Shown here: positions 1-7,385 of the stretch, in pieces
Numbering within the stretch: position 1 is the stretch's first letter
Layout of the letters: each line of letters opens with the position of its first letter
Assembly: GCF_900111235.1 (NCBI RefSeq)
Contig: NZ_FOJI01000005.1
Span: 215,396-279,395 of the forward strand
Direction: 5' to 3'
Length of the DNA: 64,000 bases
Source: [Clostridium] fimetarium
Lineage (GTDB): Bacteria; Bacillota; Clostridia; Lachnospirales; Lachnospiraceae
Notes under the pieces: model-generated
What the model was told of the DNA's origin: nothing
What the model saw: only the letters and a program-made list of their open reading frames with translations
Databases searched by the model: none
Translations under genes and position numbers: made by a program

Positions 1-111
1 TTTTAGAATACGAGAAAAGTATTTTAATCTCATCACTGCACAAGGCCTATAGTAATCTAAAAAATGAAATCTAGTAAATTCAAATAATTCAATTGTGGTG
101 TGCATTGGGGT

Positions 112-207
112 TCAGTTAAATTCATTGTATTCTAATATCTTTTTATAGGCATAAACCACTAAAAATAATATAGCAAAAATCCCGAAATTCTCTAAAAAGC
201 TATTCAT
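112..207 (-). CDS. Small single-span membrane peptide (31 aa), function unknown
   Basis: A 31-codon reading frame starts at an ATG behind a good Shine-Dalgarno site (GAGGTGAT, 7 bases upstream) and ends in TGA. The peptide has a short polar start (MNSFLENF), one hydrophobic segment (about residues 9-20, GIFAILFLVVYA) and a Lys-containing tail. This layout recalls the N-terminal part of BhlA/UviB holin-like peptides, but the resemblance is only in general shape. It stands alone upstream of the PII gene. The evidence is the start signal plus a plausible transmembrane segment; it could also be a toxin-type small protein or a chance frame. Confidence 0.4.
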   Translation of the reverse strand: MNSFLENFGIFAILFLVVYAYKKILEYNEFN

Positions 208-342
208 ATAATCACCTCTATTTAATATTGATTCTTAATTCAGTATATTACTCCTAATATTAATTTTGGATAAAACTTATAGCCCATGAATTAAAATAAT
301 ATTAAAATTAATATTCAAATTATAAATAGATTAAAATAGAGC

Positions 343-416
343 AAAAAAAGGACTTAGTATTCAGAAATTCCCGGACAAATAGTCAGGTTCATTTCAAAGA
401 ATACGAAGTCCTTTTT
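343..416 (-). terminator. Intrinsic terminator of the amtB-PII operon
   Basis: Two 18-base arms (345-362 and 399-416) pair with one mismatch. On the minus strand the second arm runs into a string of T. It lies just 11 bases past the PII stop codon. The 36-base loop is unusually long. Confidence 0.75.
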
Positions 417-427
417 AAAATAGTTCA

Positions 428-778
428 TTAAAGTGCGGCTTTACCTTCGGCGAAATCGCTTACACGGATTACATTAGATACATCATAAACAAATATTTTT
501 CCATCGCCAATTTTGCCAGTGTGTAAAATGCTTTTTATGGTTGCTAATACTGTGTCTACAGGTATGCTACAAATTACAATTTCTATCTTTACTTTTGGTA
601 ATAGTTTGACATCTAATTCTGTTCCACGATAGTATTCTTTGTGGCCCTTTTGCATTCCACAACCTTGAACATTCGAAACAGTCATGCCTGTAATCCCGAT
701 TTTATCTAATCCATCTATTAAATCATCAAGCTTTGTCTCTGATGTAATAATATCAATTTTAGTGATTTTGTCATTCAT
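428..778 (-). CDS. PII nitrogen signalling protein (GlnB/GlnK family)
   Basis: A 116-residue PII-family trimeric regulator that normally binds ATP/ADP and 2-oxoglutarate and gates the ammonium channel. Visible are the T-loop region (residues about 37-58, with tandem tyrosines at 49-50 in KEYYRG, the usual uridylylation region) and the B-loop TGKIGDGKIFV near residues 88-98. The length fits the family. It is the second gene of a two-gene operon behind the ammonium transporter, the standard glnK-amtB partnership, although here the transporter comes first. The T-loop differs from enterobacterial GlnB (an extra QGCGMQKGHKEYY stretch), which resembles clostridial and NifI-like PII forms. Family assignment is firm; a role in controlling the nitrogenase-like genes at 9-36 kb is not shown. 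Confidence 0.9.
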   Translation of the reverse strand: MNDKITKIDIITSETKLDDLIDGLDKIGITGMTVSNVQGCGMQKGHKEYYRGTELDVKLLPKVKIEIVICSIPVDTVLATIKSILHTGKIGDGKIFVYDVSNVIRVSDFAEGKAAL

Positions 779-896
779 AAATGGTACTCCTATCTTGGCT
801 TAATTATATTATAAAACACTTATATTTCAAACTACGTTATTTAATTATAGTTATATCATAAATTGTTAATTTAATAAAGTAAAATTAATAAATACT

Positions 897-2135
897 TTAA
901 ATAACATTGTAAGCCTTTTCGCCATGTAAAGATACATCTAACCCAATAGATTCGTCTTCCTTGCTAATTCTCAATTTAATAAATAGATCAATGACTTTCA
1001 ATATTATAAATGTTACAACAGCAGTGTATAATATTACAGCTCCAACTGCGATTAACTGAACTTTGAAAAGTTCAAAGTTTCCATAGAATAAACCATCAGC
1101 ACCTGCAGAATTTACGGCTTTAGAAGAAAATATTCCGGTTGCAATTGTGCCCCATATACCAGCAACACCGTGACAACCAAATACATCAAGTGCATCGTCA
1201 TATCCGAGTTTAGCTTTCAAAAAGACGATTGCAAAAAAGCATAAGGTTCCGCCGACTAGTCCAATAAACAAAGAGGACATAGGAGTTACATATCCACAAC
1301 CTGGTGTTATTGCAACAAGACCAGCGATTGCTCCACTTATTGTTCCAAGTGTTGTAGGCTTTTTGTGAATTAACCATTCGCAGGCAGCAAACCCGATTGC
1401 ACCTGCAGCTGCAGCTGAATTTGTAGTTAGGAAAGCATTTACAGCAGTTCCATTTATGGCAAGTGCACTTCCGGCATTAAATCCAAACCAGCCAAACCAA
1501 AGAATTCCTCCACCTAAAACTGCCATAGGTATATGGTGTGGCTCTGAAACTTTTTTCTTCCTTTTTCCAATCACGATTGCGGCAACAAGGCCAGAAACAC
1601 CGGAATTTATCTCTACAACAAGTCCTCCTGCAAAATCTTGTACACCTAATTGTTTTAACCATCCAGCATTTTGTCCGGAACCACCCCATACCCAGTGTGC
1701 GATTGGAGCATACACAAAAGTACTCCATAACAAAATGAACATTATAAAAGCTGGGAATCTCATTCGTTCTGCGAAAGCGCCTGAGATTACAGCACCAGTT
1801 ACGACTGCAAACATCATTTGAAATATAACAAATAATAACTGTGGAATAGTTGTTGAATAATCAGCATTCGGTAAAATGCCAACATTGTTTAAAAAGGAAA
1901 AATCCAATCCGCCAAATAAACCGAATTTATCTGGACCAAAGGCTATAGAATATCCAATAAATATCCACTGCACAGATATAATAATTAATGCTACATAGCT
2001 ATGTAATGTTATACTCAGTACATTTTTGCTTTTTACCATACCTCCATAAAATAATGCTAAGCCTGGTATCATAACCATGACCAAAGCTGCTGATATGAGC
2101 ACAAAAGCCATATCACTTCCATTAAGTCCGTCCAT
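897..2135 (-). CDS. amtB: Ammonium transporter (Amt family)
   Basis: A 412-residue integral membrane channel for NH3/NH4+. About eleven hydrophobic segments are visible, with family motifs in order: IPGLALFYGGMV (about 24-35), GAFAERMRF (about 119), GGLVVEINSGVSGLVAAIV (the first conserved His position is Asn here), GWFGFNAGSA (about 215) and DVFGCHGVAGIWGTIATG (the second pore His, about 318-322). The length matches the Amt family. It is transcribed with the PII gene downstream on the minus strand, and a terminator-like hairpin lies in its leader. The His-to-Asn-like difference in the VEINSG motif relative to the usual VHINAG is read directly from the sequence and may alter the twin-histidine pore. 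Confidence 0.93.
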   Translation of the reverse strand: MDGLNGSDMAFVLISAALVMVMIPGLALFYGGMVKSKNVLSITLHSYVALIIISVQWIFIGYSIAFGPDKFGLFGGLDFSFLNNVGILPNADYSTTIPQLLFVIFQMMFAVVTGAVISGAFAERMRFPAFIMFILLWSTFVYAPIAHWVWGGSGQNAGWLKQLGVQDFAGGLVVEINSGVSGLVAAIVIGKRKKKVSEPHHIPMAVLGGGILWFGWFGFNAGSALAINGTAVNAFLTTNSAAAAGAIGFAACEWLIHKKPTTLGTISGAIAGLVAITPGCGYVTPMSSLFIGLVGGTLCFFAIVFLKAKLGYDDALDVFGCHGVAGIWGTIATGIFSSKAVNSAGADGLFYGNFELFKVQLIAVGAVILYTAVVTFIILKVIDLFIKLRISKEDESIGLDVSLHGEKAYNVI

Positions 2136-2174
2136 TCGTAAATCTCCTTGGTTTTAGTTTTGTTTTTCTGCATT

Positions 2175-2226
2175 AAAAAAGCGTCCAGAAATAATAGAAT
2201 TATATAATTCTATTATTCTTAGACGC
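2175..2226 (-). promoter_or_regulatory. Terminator-like hairpin in the amtB leader
   Basis: Read on the minus strand, GCGTC-type arms (2181-2201 and 2206-2226) form a long stem that runs directly into TTTTTT about 40 bases before the amtB start. A terminator placed in the leader implies conditional read-through. ANTAR-type antitermination is known for nitrogen genes in Firmicutes, but I cannot show the paired upstream hairpin clearly. Confidence 0.55.
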
Positions 2227-2582
2227 CGTTGTCTTATTTAATTAATAGCATATAAAATGCTCTTGGTTAATTAACTATATTAACTTTATACATTATAATT
2301 TTTAATTAATGAAAATACAATAGATTCTTTATTTTTTAAAGCATAATTAAAAATAAGTTTATTTTGGAATATTTTAAGACAATAATTACCAATAACACTA
2401 TGTTTGACTTTTGTTAATTATAGAAGTAAAATATCATTAATATATAGCAATACAATATGATAAGTATGAATGTCTCTATCGTTCATGCTTGTATGAATGG
2501 TTTCATCATTCATATTAGTATGATATTTAAACAATTCTATTTAATGATTTATAGCTATAGTGGCGACGGAATGGAGGAAAAT
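2227..2582. other. AT-rich intergenic stretch between divergent genes
   Basis: About 350 bases separate the amtB leader from the HD gene. It must hold two divergent promoters, but no clean consensus promoter can be picked out. A short in-frame extension of the HD gene (from 2457) lacks a Shine-Dalgarno site and is not counted as coding. Confidence 0.5.
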
Positions 2583-3140
2583 ATGAACGCAAATATTACA
2601 AGGGTACAAGCCTTCGAATTATTAAAGGATTATAACAAGGATGAATTTCATATTGAGCATGCAGAAATCGTTGAAAATACAATGCGATATTTTGCAAGAA
2701 AATTAGGGTATGTAGAAGATGAAGAATTCTGGGGAATCGTAGGACTACTTCATGATTTAGATTTTGAACAATATCCAGAAGAACATTGCATCAAAGGGCA
2801 AGAAATTATGAGAACCCATGGAATAGATGAAGCAGTAATTCATGCAACAGCAAGCCATGGATATGGAATTACAGTAGATATTAAACCAGAGCATGAAATG
2901 GAGAAAGTTCTATTCGCAGTGGATGAACTTACTGGTCTTATTGGTGCGGTTGTATTAATGAGACCATCAAATAGTATTCAAGATCTAGAAATCAAGTCTG
3001 TGAAAAAGAAATATAAAAATGCAAAGTTTGCAGCAGGATGTTCTAGAGAGGTTATAGAGCGAGGCGCAGCTATGCTTGATTGGGAACTAGATGATTTAAT
3101 CCAAAAGACAATAGATGCGCTTAAAACATTTAGAGACTAA
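2583..3140 (+). CDS. HD-domain metal-dependent hydrolase
   Basis: A 185-residue HD-superfamily protein, likely a cytosolic phosphohydrolase. Metal-ligand motifs appear in order: the first His near HIEHAEIV, the HD pair in GLLHDLDFEQYP (about residue 55-65), and further histidines in EEHCIKGQEIMRTHG and HATASHGYG. It matches the small HDIG-type proteins common in clostridia. I chose the ATG at 2583 because GGAGG sits 6 bases before it; an open frame extends back to 2457 but without a start signal. An acetyltransferase follows 15 bases later, so the two are probably co-transcribed. Substrate unknown. Confidence 0.8.
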   Translation: MNANITRVQAFELLKDYNKDEFHIEHAEIVENTMRYFARKLGYVEDEEFWGIVGLLHDLDFEQYPEEHCIKGQEIMRTHGIDEAVIHATASHGYGITVDIKPEHEMEKVLFAVDELTGLIGAVVLMRPSNSIQDLEIKSVKKKYKNAKFAAGCSREVIERGAAMLDWELDDLIQKTIDALKTFRD

Positions 3141-3155
3141 GAGGAAAAATAACAG

Positions 3156-3764
3156 ATGGAAATCAAATTAAGATTGGCAAAATTGGAAGATGCCCAAGAC
3201 ATTTTGGATATTTATATCCCTTATATCAATGATTCAAATGTAACGTTTGAGTATGCAGCACCTTCTCTGAATGATTTCGAGAATAGAATGAAAATAATAA
3301 TGAAGAATTATCCGTATATCGTTGCCGTTTGCAAAGAAAAGATTGTAGGCTATGCCTATGCACATAAACATATGGAACGAGCTGCTTACCAATGGAATGT
3401 GGAGACTTCGATTTATGTGAAAGCTGACTTGAAACACCAAGGGATTGGTACATTATTATATCGTAAATTATTGGAAATATTAAAAGTGCAAAATGTTCAA
3501 AATGTTTATGGATGTGTTACATTACCGAATGAAAATAGTGAAAAAATGCACTATGCATTTGGTTTTCAATTGGTAGGAAAATTCCATAACACAGGATATA
3601 AATTTGGTGAATGGCATGATGTAGGGTGGTTTGAACTTTACATAGGAGATAAAGACGTGACCCAGCTGAACTTAAAAAATAGTCAGGAACATTTGATTAT
3701 GAAAGAAGTTTTGCCAATAGATGAGATAGAAGAACAAGTTGATTTAATACTAAAATCTAGATAA
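3156..3764 (+). CDS. GNAT N-acetyltransferase (phosphinothricin/methionine-sulfone type)
   Basis: A 202-residue GNAT enzyme that transfers acetyl from acetyl-CoA to a small amine. The N-terminal 170 residues match the PAT/YwnH/MddA subgroup: an IYIPYINDSNVTFEY segment near 20-35, YAYAHKH, the ETSIYVKADLKHQGIG acetyl-CoA loop (about 88-103, Q/RxxGxG/A type), and the closing GFQLVGKFHNTGYKFGEWHDVGWFE block. Members of this subgroup acetylate phosphinothricin, methionine sulfone or sulfoximine. The sulfur-rich context makes a methionine analogue an attractive but unproven substrate. The last 30 or so residues extend past the usual domain. It follows the HD gene closely in the same direction. Confidence 0.82.
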   Translation: MEIKLRLAKLEDAQDILDIYIPYINDSNVTFEYAAPSLNDFENRMKIIMKNYPYIVAVCKEKIVGYAYAHKHMERAAYQWNVETSIYVKADLKHQGIGTLLYRKLLEILKVQNVQNVYGCVTLPNENSEKMHYAFGFQLVGKFHNTGYKFGEWHDVGWFELYIGDKDVTQLNLKNSQEHLIMKEVLPIDEIEEQVDLILKSR

Positions 3765-3842
3765 TGAGTAATAAAATTTCAATTAATCATAATTAAAATA
3801 AATCCGAATAACAAAATTAAATAGAATATATTCAAAAATATA

Positions 3843-3901
3843 TTGACAAATAAAAATATATGGTATACTATTACATACAATTCATATATATATACTATGA
3901 A
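3843..3901 (+). promoter_or_regulatory. Promoter and palindromic operator of the methionine-importer operon
   Basis: A TTGACA box at 3843-3848 and TACTAT at 3866-3871 (17-base spacer) form a promoter. Ten bases downstream lies a 7-7-7 palindrome, TTCATAT-N7-CTATGAA (3881-3901), overlapping the expected transcript start. The identical 21-bp site recurs at 6937, and relatives sit at six other promoters here. Its position suggests repression; Rrf2-type CymR is the candidate binder. Confidence 0.7.
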
Positions 3902-3916
3902 ATGGAGGGAACGATT

Positions 3917-4033
3917 ATGAACGTTGGAATAAAGGTTCAAACAAGTGAGTTTAAGATGATAAAGATGTGTTGCTGTCACAGTATGTTTATGCCAATGAAC
4001 ATAGCTACTTTTCCTATACCTATGCAAACCTGA
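3917..4033 (+). CDS. Leader peptide with three consecutive Cys codons (38 aa)
   Basis: A 38-codon frame begins 6 bases after a strong GGAGGGA site and directly follows the operator. Residues 17-29 read M-CCC-HS then alternating Met codons (MFMPM). Three Cys codons lie at 3968-3976. The UGA stop (4031-4033) lies inside the left arm of an RNA stem that competes with a downstream terminator. This is the arrangement of ribosome-mediated attenuation: stalling at Cys (or Met) codons when charged tRNA is scarce would leave the antiterminator free to form. It precedes the metN gene by about 115 bases. Confidence 0.75.
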   Translation: MNVGIKVQTSEFKMIKMCCCHSMFMPMNIATFPIPMQT

Positions 4034-4100
4034 TTATTTTGATTTGATAATTATTAATTGTCAATAATAAACAGGTGCATTAATTTGTATCTGTTTTTTT
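4028..4100 (+). promoter_or_regulatory. Attenuator: competing antiterminator and terminator stems
   Basis: Terminator: AACAGGT (4070-4076) pairs with ATCTGTT (4089-4095), followed by a T run to 4100. Alternative stem: ACCTG-TTATT (4028-4038) pairs with AATAA-CAGGT (4066-4076), which captures the left half of the terminator. The leader-peptide stop codon covers the alternative left arm, so complete translation favours termination. A decayed copy lies at about 6970-7030. Confidence 0.7.
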
Positions 4101-4149
4101 AGTTTGAAAATGTGTCTTGCTAAAGCAAGCCTCAGGAATGGAGATATGA

Positions 4150-5154
4150 ATGGAATCAATTATACAAGTGAAAAATTTATCCAAGACATTTGAAAACGGA
4201 GTAATCGCACTTGAGGATGTCAGTATTGACATTCATAAAGGTTCCGTATTTGGGATTATTGGAATGTCGGGTGCCGGTAAAAGTACATTGGTACGATGTT
4301 TAAATTATTTAGAAAAACCGACAAGTGGAAATGTAATTATAAATGGAAAAGATTTAAAGAACTTATCAAGTAACGAATTAAAATTTGCTAGAACGAAGAT
4401 TGGAATGATATTTCAAAGTTTTAATCTTCTAATGCAACGAAATGTAATCGATAATATTTGTTTTCCTATGGAAATTTTAGGAATTAAAAAAAAGGATGCT
4501 CGTAAGCGGGCAAAGGAATTGCTTGATATTGTCGACCTTAGTGACAAAGAAAAGGCATATCCGGTGCAACTGTCCGGTGGTCAGAAGCAAAGAATCGCAA
4601 TCGCAAGGGCACTTGCAAATAATCCAGAAATACTTTTGTGTGACGAGGCTACAAGCGCATTGGATCCCAATACTACAAAATCAATCTTGAGATTACTAAA
4701 AGAGATTAATGAAAAATATCAAATTACAATTGTTATTATTACACATGAAATGGCAGTCATCCAGGAAATATGTACGGATGTGGCAATTTTACAAAATGGT
4801 AAGTTGGTTGAGCAAGGTAGTGTAACAGAAATATTTACTGCACCAAAGACAGAGGAAGCAAAAAAACTTATATTCCAAGAAGAAACAAAGATCTTACGGA
4901 TGCAAGGAGAACATTGTGTCAGGGTTGTATTTAGTGAAAATTCAGCGTTTGAACCCGTAATTGGAAATATGATTTTACATTTTAAAACGCCAGTTAATAT
5001 TTTGCTTGCGGATACAAAAAACATAAATGGAGTAGCTGTTGGTGAAATGATACTTCAATTGTCGGAAAAAGAAGAAATTGCAAATCAGATGATTGAATAT
5101 TTGAAGGAAAGAAAGTTACATGTAGAGGAGGTTCAAGATTATGTTATTCACTGA
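4150..5154 (+). CDS. metN: Methionine-type ABC importer, ATPase subunit with NIL domain
   Basis: A 334-residue cytosolic ATPase that powers import of methionine or related sulfur amino acids. Walker A is GMSGAGKST (about 38-46), the Q-loop FQSFNLL, the signature LSGGQKQR, Walker B ILLCDEATSALD and the switch His in ITHEM. Residues about 258-334 form the C-terminal NIL regulatory domain typical of MetN, which binds methionine and slows transport. The start ATG has a GGAG site 7 bases upstream. It overlaps metI by 14 bases. Expression appears to be controlled by the operator and Cys-codon attenuator upstream, so the cargo may be a cysteine- or methionine-related compound rather than methionine alone. 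Confidence 0.93.
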   Translation: MESIIQVKNLSKTFENGVIALEDVSIDIHKGSVFGIIGMSGAGKSTLVRCLNYLEKPTSGNVIINGKDLKNLSSNELKFARTKIGMIFQSFNLLMQRNVIDNICFPMEILGIKKKDARKRAKELLDIVDLSDKEKAYPVQLSGGQKQRIAIARALANNPEILLCDEATSALDPNTTKSILRLLKEINEKYQITIVIITHEMAVIQEICTDVAILQNGKLVEQGSVTEIFTAPKTEEAKKLIFQEETKILRMQGEHCVRVVFSENSAFEPVIGNMILHFKTPVNILLADTKNINGVAVGEMILQLSEKEEIANQMIEYLKERKLHVEEVQDYVIH

Positions 5155-5809
5155 TACAGTAATCAAAATGATTATTCAGGGATTATACGATACCCTATAT
5201 ATGACAATCATTTCAACTTTAATGGCATACGTACTTGGAATCCCCCTCGGAATTGCACTAGCAATAACAGATAATAAAGGTATTAAACCTAATGTACTTA
5301 TTTATAAAATACTTGATTTGATTTCTAATATTATACGAAGCGTCCCATTTTTGATTTTACTTATATTAGTTATGCCAATTACAAAGTTAATTGTAGGTAA
5401 GACTTATGGATCTAGTGCTACTATTGTTCCACTGGTAATTGCAGCAGCACCTTTTATTGCTAGAATGGTAGAATCATCACTTCAAGAAGTTGATAAGGGA
5501 GTGATTGAAGCAGCACAAAGTATGGGTGCAGGAACATTTACAATCATATGGAAAGTTTTGATAGTTGAAGCTAGAACTTCATTGATTGTTGGAATGACCA
5601 TAGCACTTGGAACAATTCTAGGTTACTCTGCAATGGCGGGAATCGTTGGTGGTGGAGGACTCGGAGATATAGCTATTCGCTACGGATTTTATCGTAGTGA
5701 AACAGATATCATGATAGCTACAGTTGTTATTTTAGTTGTATTGGTACAGTCGTTACAGGGAGTAGGAATGATGGCTTCGAGAAGATTAGATAAAAGAAAG
5801 TTAAATTGA
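5141..5809 (+). CDS. metI: Methionine-type ABC importer, permease
   Basis: A 222-residue inner-membrane permease with five or so hydrophobic spans. The ATPase-docking EAA loop is seen as GVIEAAQSMGAGTFTIIWKVLI (about residues 124-145, cited in part), followed by GYSAMAGIVGGGGLGDIAIRYG, a hallmark of MetI. Its start lies inside the 3' end of metN, indicating translational coupling. Length and motifs are normal for the family. It works with MetN and the lipoprotein downstream. Confidence 0.93.
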   Translation: MLFTDTVIKMIIQGLYDTLYMTIISTLMAYVLGIPLGIALAITDNKGIKPNVLIYKILDLISNIIRSVPFLILLILVMPITKLIVGKTYGSSATIVPLVIAAAPFIARMVESSLQEVDKGVIEAAQSMGAGTFTIIWKVLIVEARTSLIVGMTIALGTILGYSAMAGIVGGGGLGDIAIRYGFYRSETDIMIATVVILVVLVQSLQGVGMMASRRLDKRKLN

Positions 5810-5886
5810 TTTTTTTGTTTGGTTTAAATAATTAGACTTATAAAAATAAATATGAAATCGCGTATAAAACGCAAAAGGAGGATATT

Positions 5887-6717
5887 ATGAAAAAAAGAGC
5901 ATTGGCATTACTATTAACAGTGGGATTAGTAGCAGGGGTGTTGGTAGGCTGTGGATCAGGTACTTCATCAAACAATTCAACAGCATCAAAAGGAACAATA
6001 ACAGTTGCCGCGTCTGAAACACCGCATTCAGAAATATTAGCAGAGGCAAAGACAATTCTTGCACAACAAGGATGGGATCTTCAAGTTACTGTATTTCAGG
6101 ATTACGTTCAGCCGAATTTAGTGGTAGAAAGCGGACAGTTTGATGCAAATTATTTTCAGCATGTACCATATTTGGAAAGCTTCAATAAAGAAAACAAAAC
6201 AAATCTTGTAGATGCGGGTGATATCCACTATGAACCATTCGGAATCTATCCTGGAACTAAAAAAGATCTATCTCTACTTACAAAAGGTGATGTAATTGCA
6301 GTTCCAAATGACACTACAAATGAAGCAAGAGCGCTGTTATTACTTCAGGACAATGGAATTATCAAATTGAAAGACGGAGTAGGGTTATCTGCAACTGTAA
6401 ATGATATCAAAGAAAATGCAAAAGGCGTTGTAATTAAAGAATTAGAAGCTGCTCAGGTTTCAAGAATAAAAAGTGAAGTTGCATTTGTAGTATTAAATGG
6501 AAATTATGCACTAGAAGCAGGATTTTCTGTTGCAAAAGATGCAGTAGCATACGAAAAAGCTGATTCACAAGCTGCAAAAACCTATGTAAACATTATCGCA
6601 GTTAAAAAAGGAAATGAACAAAAAGAAGGTATCGTAGCATTAGTGAAAGTCTTGAAGTCTGACGAAATCAAGCAATTTATTAATGATAAATATGCTGGAG
6701 CAGTAATCCCATACTAA
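5887..6717 (+). CDS. metQ: Methionine-type ABC importer, substrate-binding lipoprotein
   Basis: A 276-residue NlpA/MetQ-family lipoprotein. The signal peptide (KKRALALLLTVGLVAGVLVGC) ends in lipobox VGC with Cys at about 22, followed by a Ser/Thr/Asn-rich linker. The mature part shows the NlpA fold motifs ASETPHSEIL, FQDYVQPN, DANYFQHVPYLE and DIHYEPFGIYPG. It captures substrate outside the membrane and delivers it to MetI. It closes the operon and is followed by an intrinsic terminator. Affinity for D- or L-methionine is known for the family; the exact ligand here is open. Confidence 0.92.
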   Translation: MKKRALALLLTVGLVAGVLVGCGSGTSSNNSTASKGTITVAASETPHSEILAEAKTILAQQGWDLQVTVFQDYVQPNLVVESGQFDANYFQHVPYLESFNKENKTNLVDAGDIHYEPFGIYPGTKKDLSLLTKGDVIAVPNDTTNEARALLLLQDNGIIKLKDGVGLSATVNDIKENAKGVVIKELEAAQVSRIKSEVAFVVLNGNYALEAGFSVAKDAVAYEKADSQAAKTYVNIIAVKKGNEQKEGIVALVKVLKSDEIKQFINDKYAGAVIPY

Positions 6718-6784
6718 GGTTAGTGATTTTTAAGTAATATTGAAGTTCATATATTATAGATAATTCATAAAACTGACCAGACAG

Positions 6785-6837
6785 CTGGAGGTTTTAGATA
6801 AGATGTAAAACTTGTCTAAAGCCTCCAGTCTTTATTT
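6785..6837 (+). terminator. Intrinsic terminator after metQ
   Basis: A long stem between CTGGAGG-type arms (6785-6802 and 6811-6828) is followed by a T-rich tail. It lies about 70 bases past the metQ stop. Confidence 0.8.
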
Positions 6838-6898
6838 TAAAGACTAGGTGATGCAAGGGATATTCCGTACCAAAAAAATATTTAATAGTAAAAAAATA

Positions 6899-7030
6899 TT
6901 GACAAATTTCAAAAAATGGTATAACATTACATACAATTCATATATATATACTATGAAAAGAAAAATACCTGATTTCACTGATCTAATAATTGTTTTATGT
7001 CAATGATGAACAGGTGCATTTACAATATTT
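6899..7030 (+). promoter_or_regulatory. Duplicated promoter, operator and decayed attenuator before yezD
   Basis: This repeats the layout at 3843-4080: TTGACA at 6899-6904, TAACAT at 6922-6927, then the identical 21-bp palindrome at 6937-6957. The 3' part again has the ACCTGATT...GAACAGGTGCATT arms. Most of the leader peptide and the T run of the terminator are missing; only a short frame without a Shine-Dalgarno site remains. It is a partial duplication that keeps the operator. Confidence 0.68.
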
Positions 7031-7082
7031 GCATTTTCTAACATAAACAGTTCAGGATAGTGAAAGTAGTGGGGTGGTATAT

Positions 7083-7235
7083 TTGAAAGAGGTTAGCAGT
7101 TATGATAAGCTAGAGGGCGAAGATATAAAGCTTTTATTAGAATACATAAAAAAAATCAAGTATGGTTCAGTGACCGTCAATATACAAGATGGAAAAATTG
7201 TTCAAATTGAAAAAAGTGAAAAGATACGGTTATAA
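7083..7235 (+). CDS. yezD: YezD-family small protein (DUF2292)
   Basis: A 50-residue protein beginning at TTG 5 bases after GGGGTGG. The sequence (EDIKLLLEYIKKIKYGSVTVNIQDGKIVQIEKSEK, cited here only as features) has an N-terminal helix, then the hallmark YGSV-x-V-x-IQDGKIVQIE hairpin of the DUF2292/YezD family. Members are small cytosolic proteins of unknown function, frequently next to sulfur-assimilation genes in Bacillus and clostridia. Here it has its own copy of the sulfur operator and promoter and its own terminator, which supports a role in the same response. Confidence 0.8.
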   Translation: MKEVSSYDKLEGEDIKLLLEYIKKIKYGSVTVNIQDGKIVQIEKSEKIRL

Positions 7236-7251
7236 AACTGACTAGACAACT

Positions 7252-7299
7252 AGAGGTTTTGAAATTTGCATTATGCAGATTCCAAAGCCTCTTTTTTTT
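7252..7299 (+). terminator. Intrinsic terminator after yezD
   Basis: AGAGGTTT-type arms (7252-7270 and 7275-7291) form a stem followed by an eight-base T run. It lies 17 bases past the yezD stop. Confidence 0.8.
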
Positions 7300-7385
7300 A
7301 TCAAAAAATGAGTTTCAGATAGCATTAAATACGATGCAGCAAAAAACCATTTTAAGATCAATAATAAAATAAATAGGGTGATGTA

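Noticed and set aside
1456..1821. Plus-strand open frame within amtB
   Set aside because: Opposite-strand shadow of a well-supported membrane transporter.
3779..4027. 82-codon minus-strand frame opposite the leader peptide
   Set aside because: Covers the promoter, operator and leader of the opposite strand; composition is repetitive Ile/Tyr/Leu without start signal.
3843..4149. SAM riboswitch (S-box) or T-box before the methionine importer
   Set aside because: Neither the S-box core nor the T-box GGTGG-type sequence is seen; the leader peptide with competing stems explains the region better.
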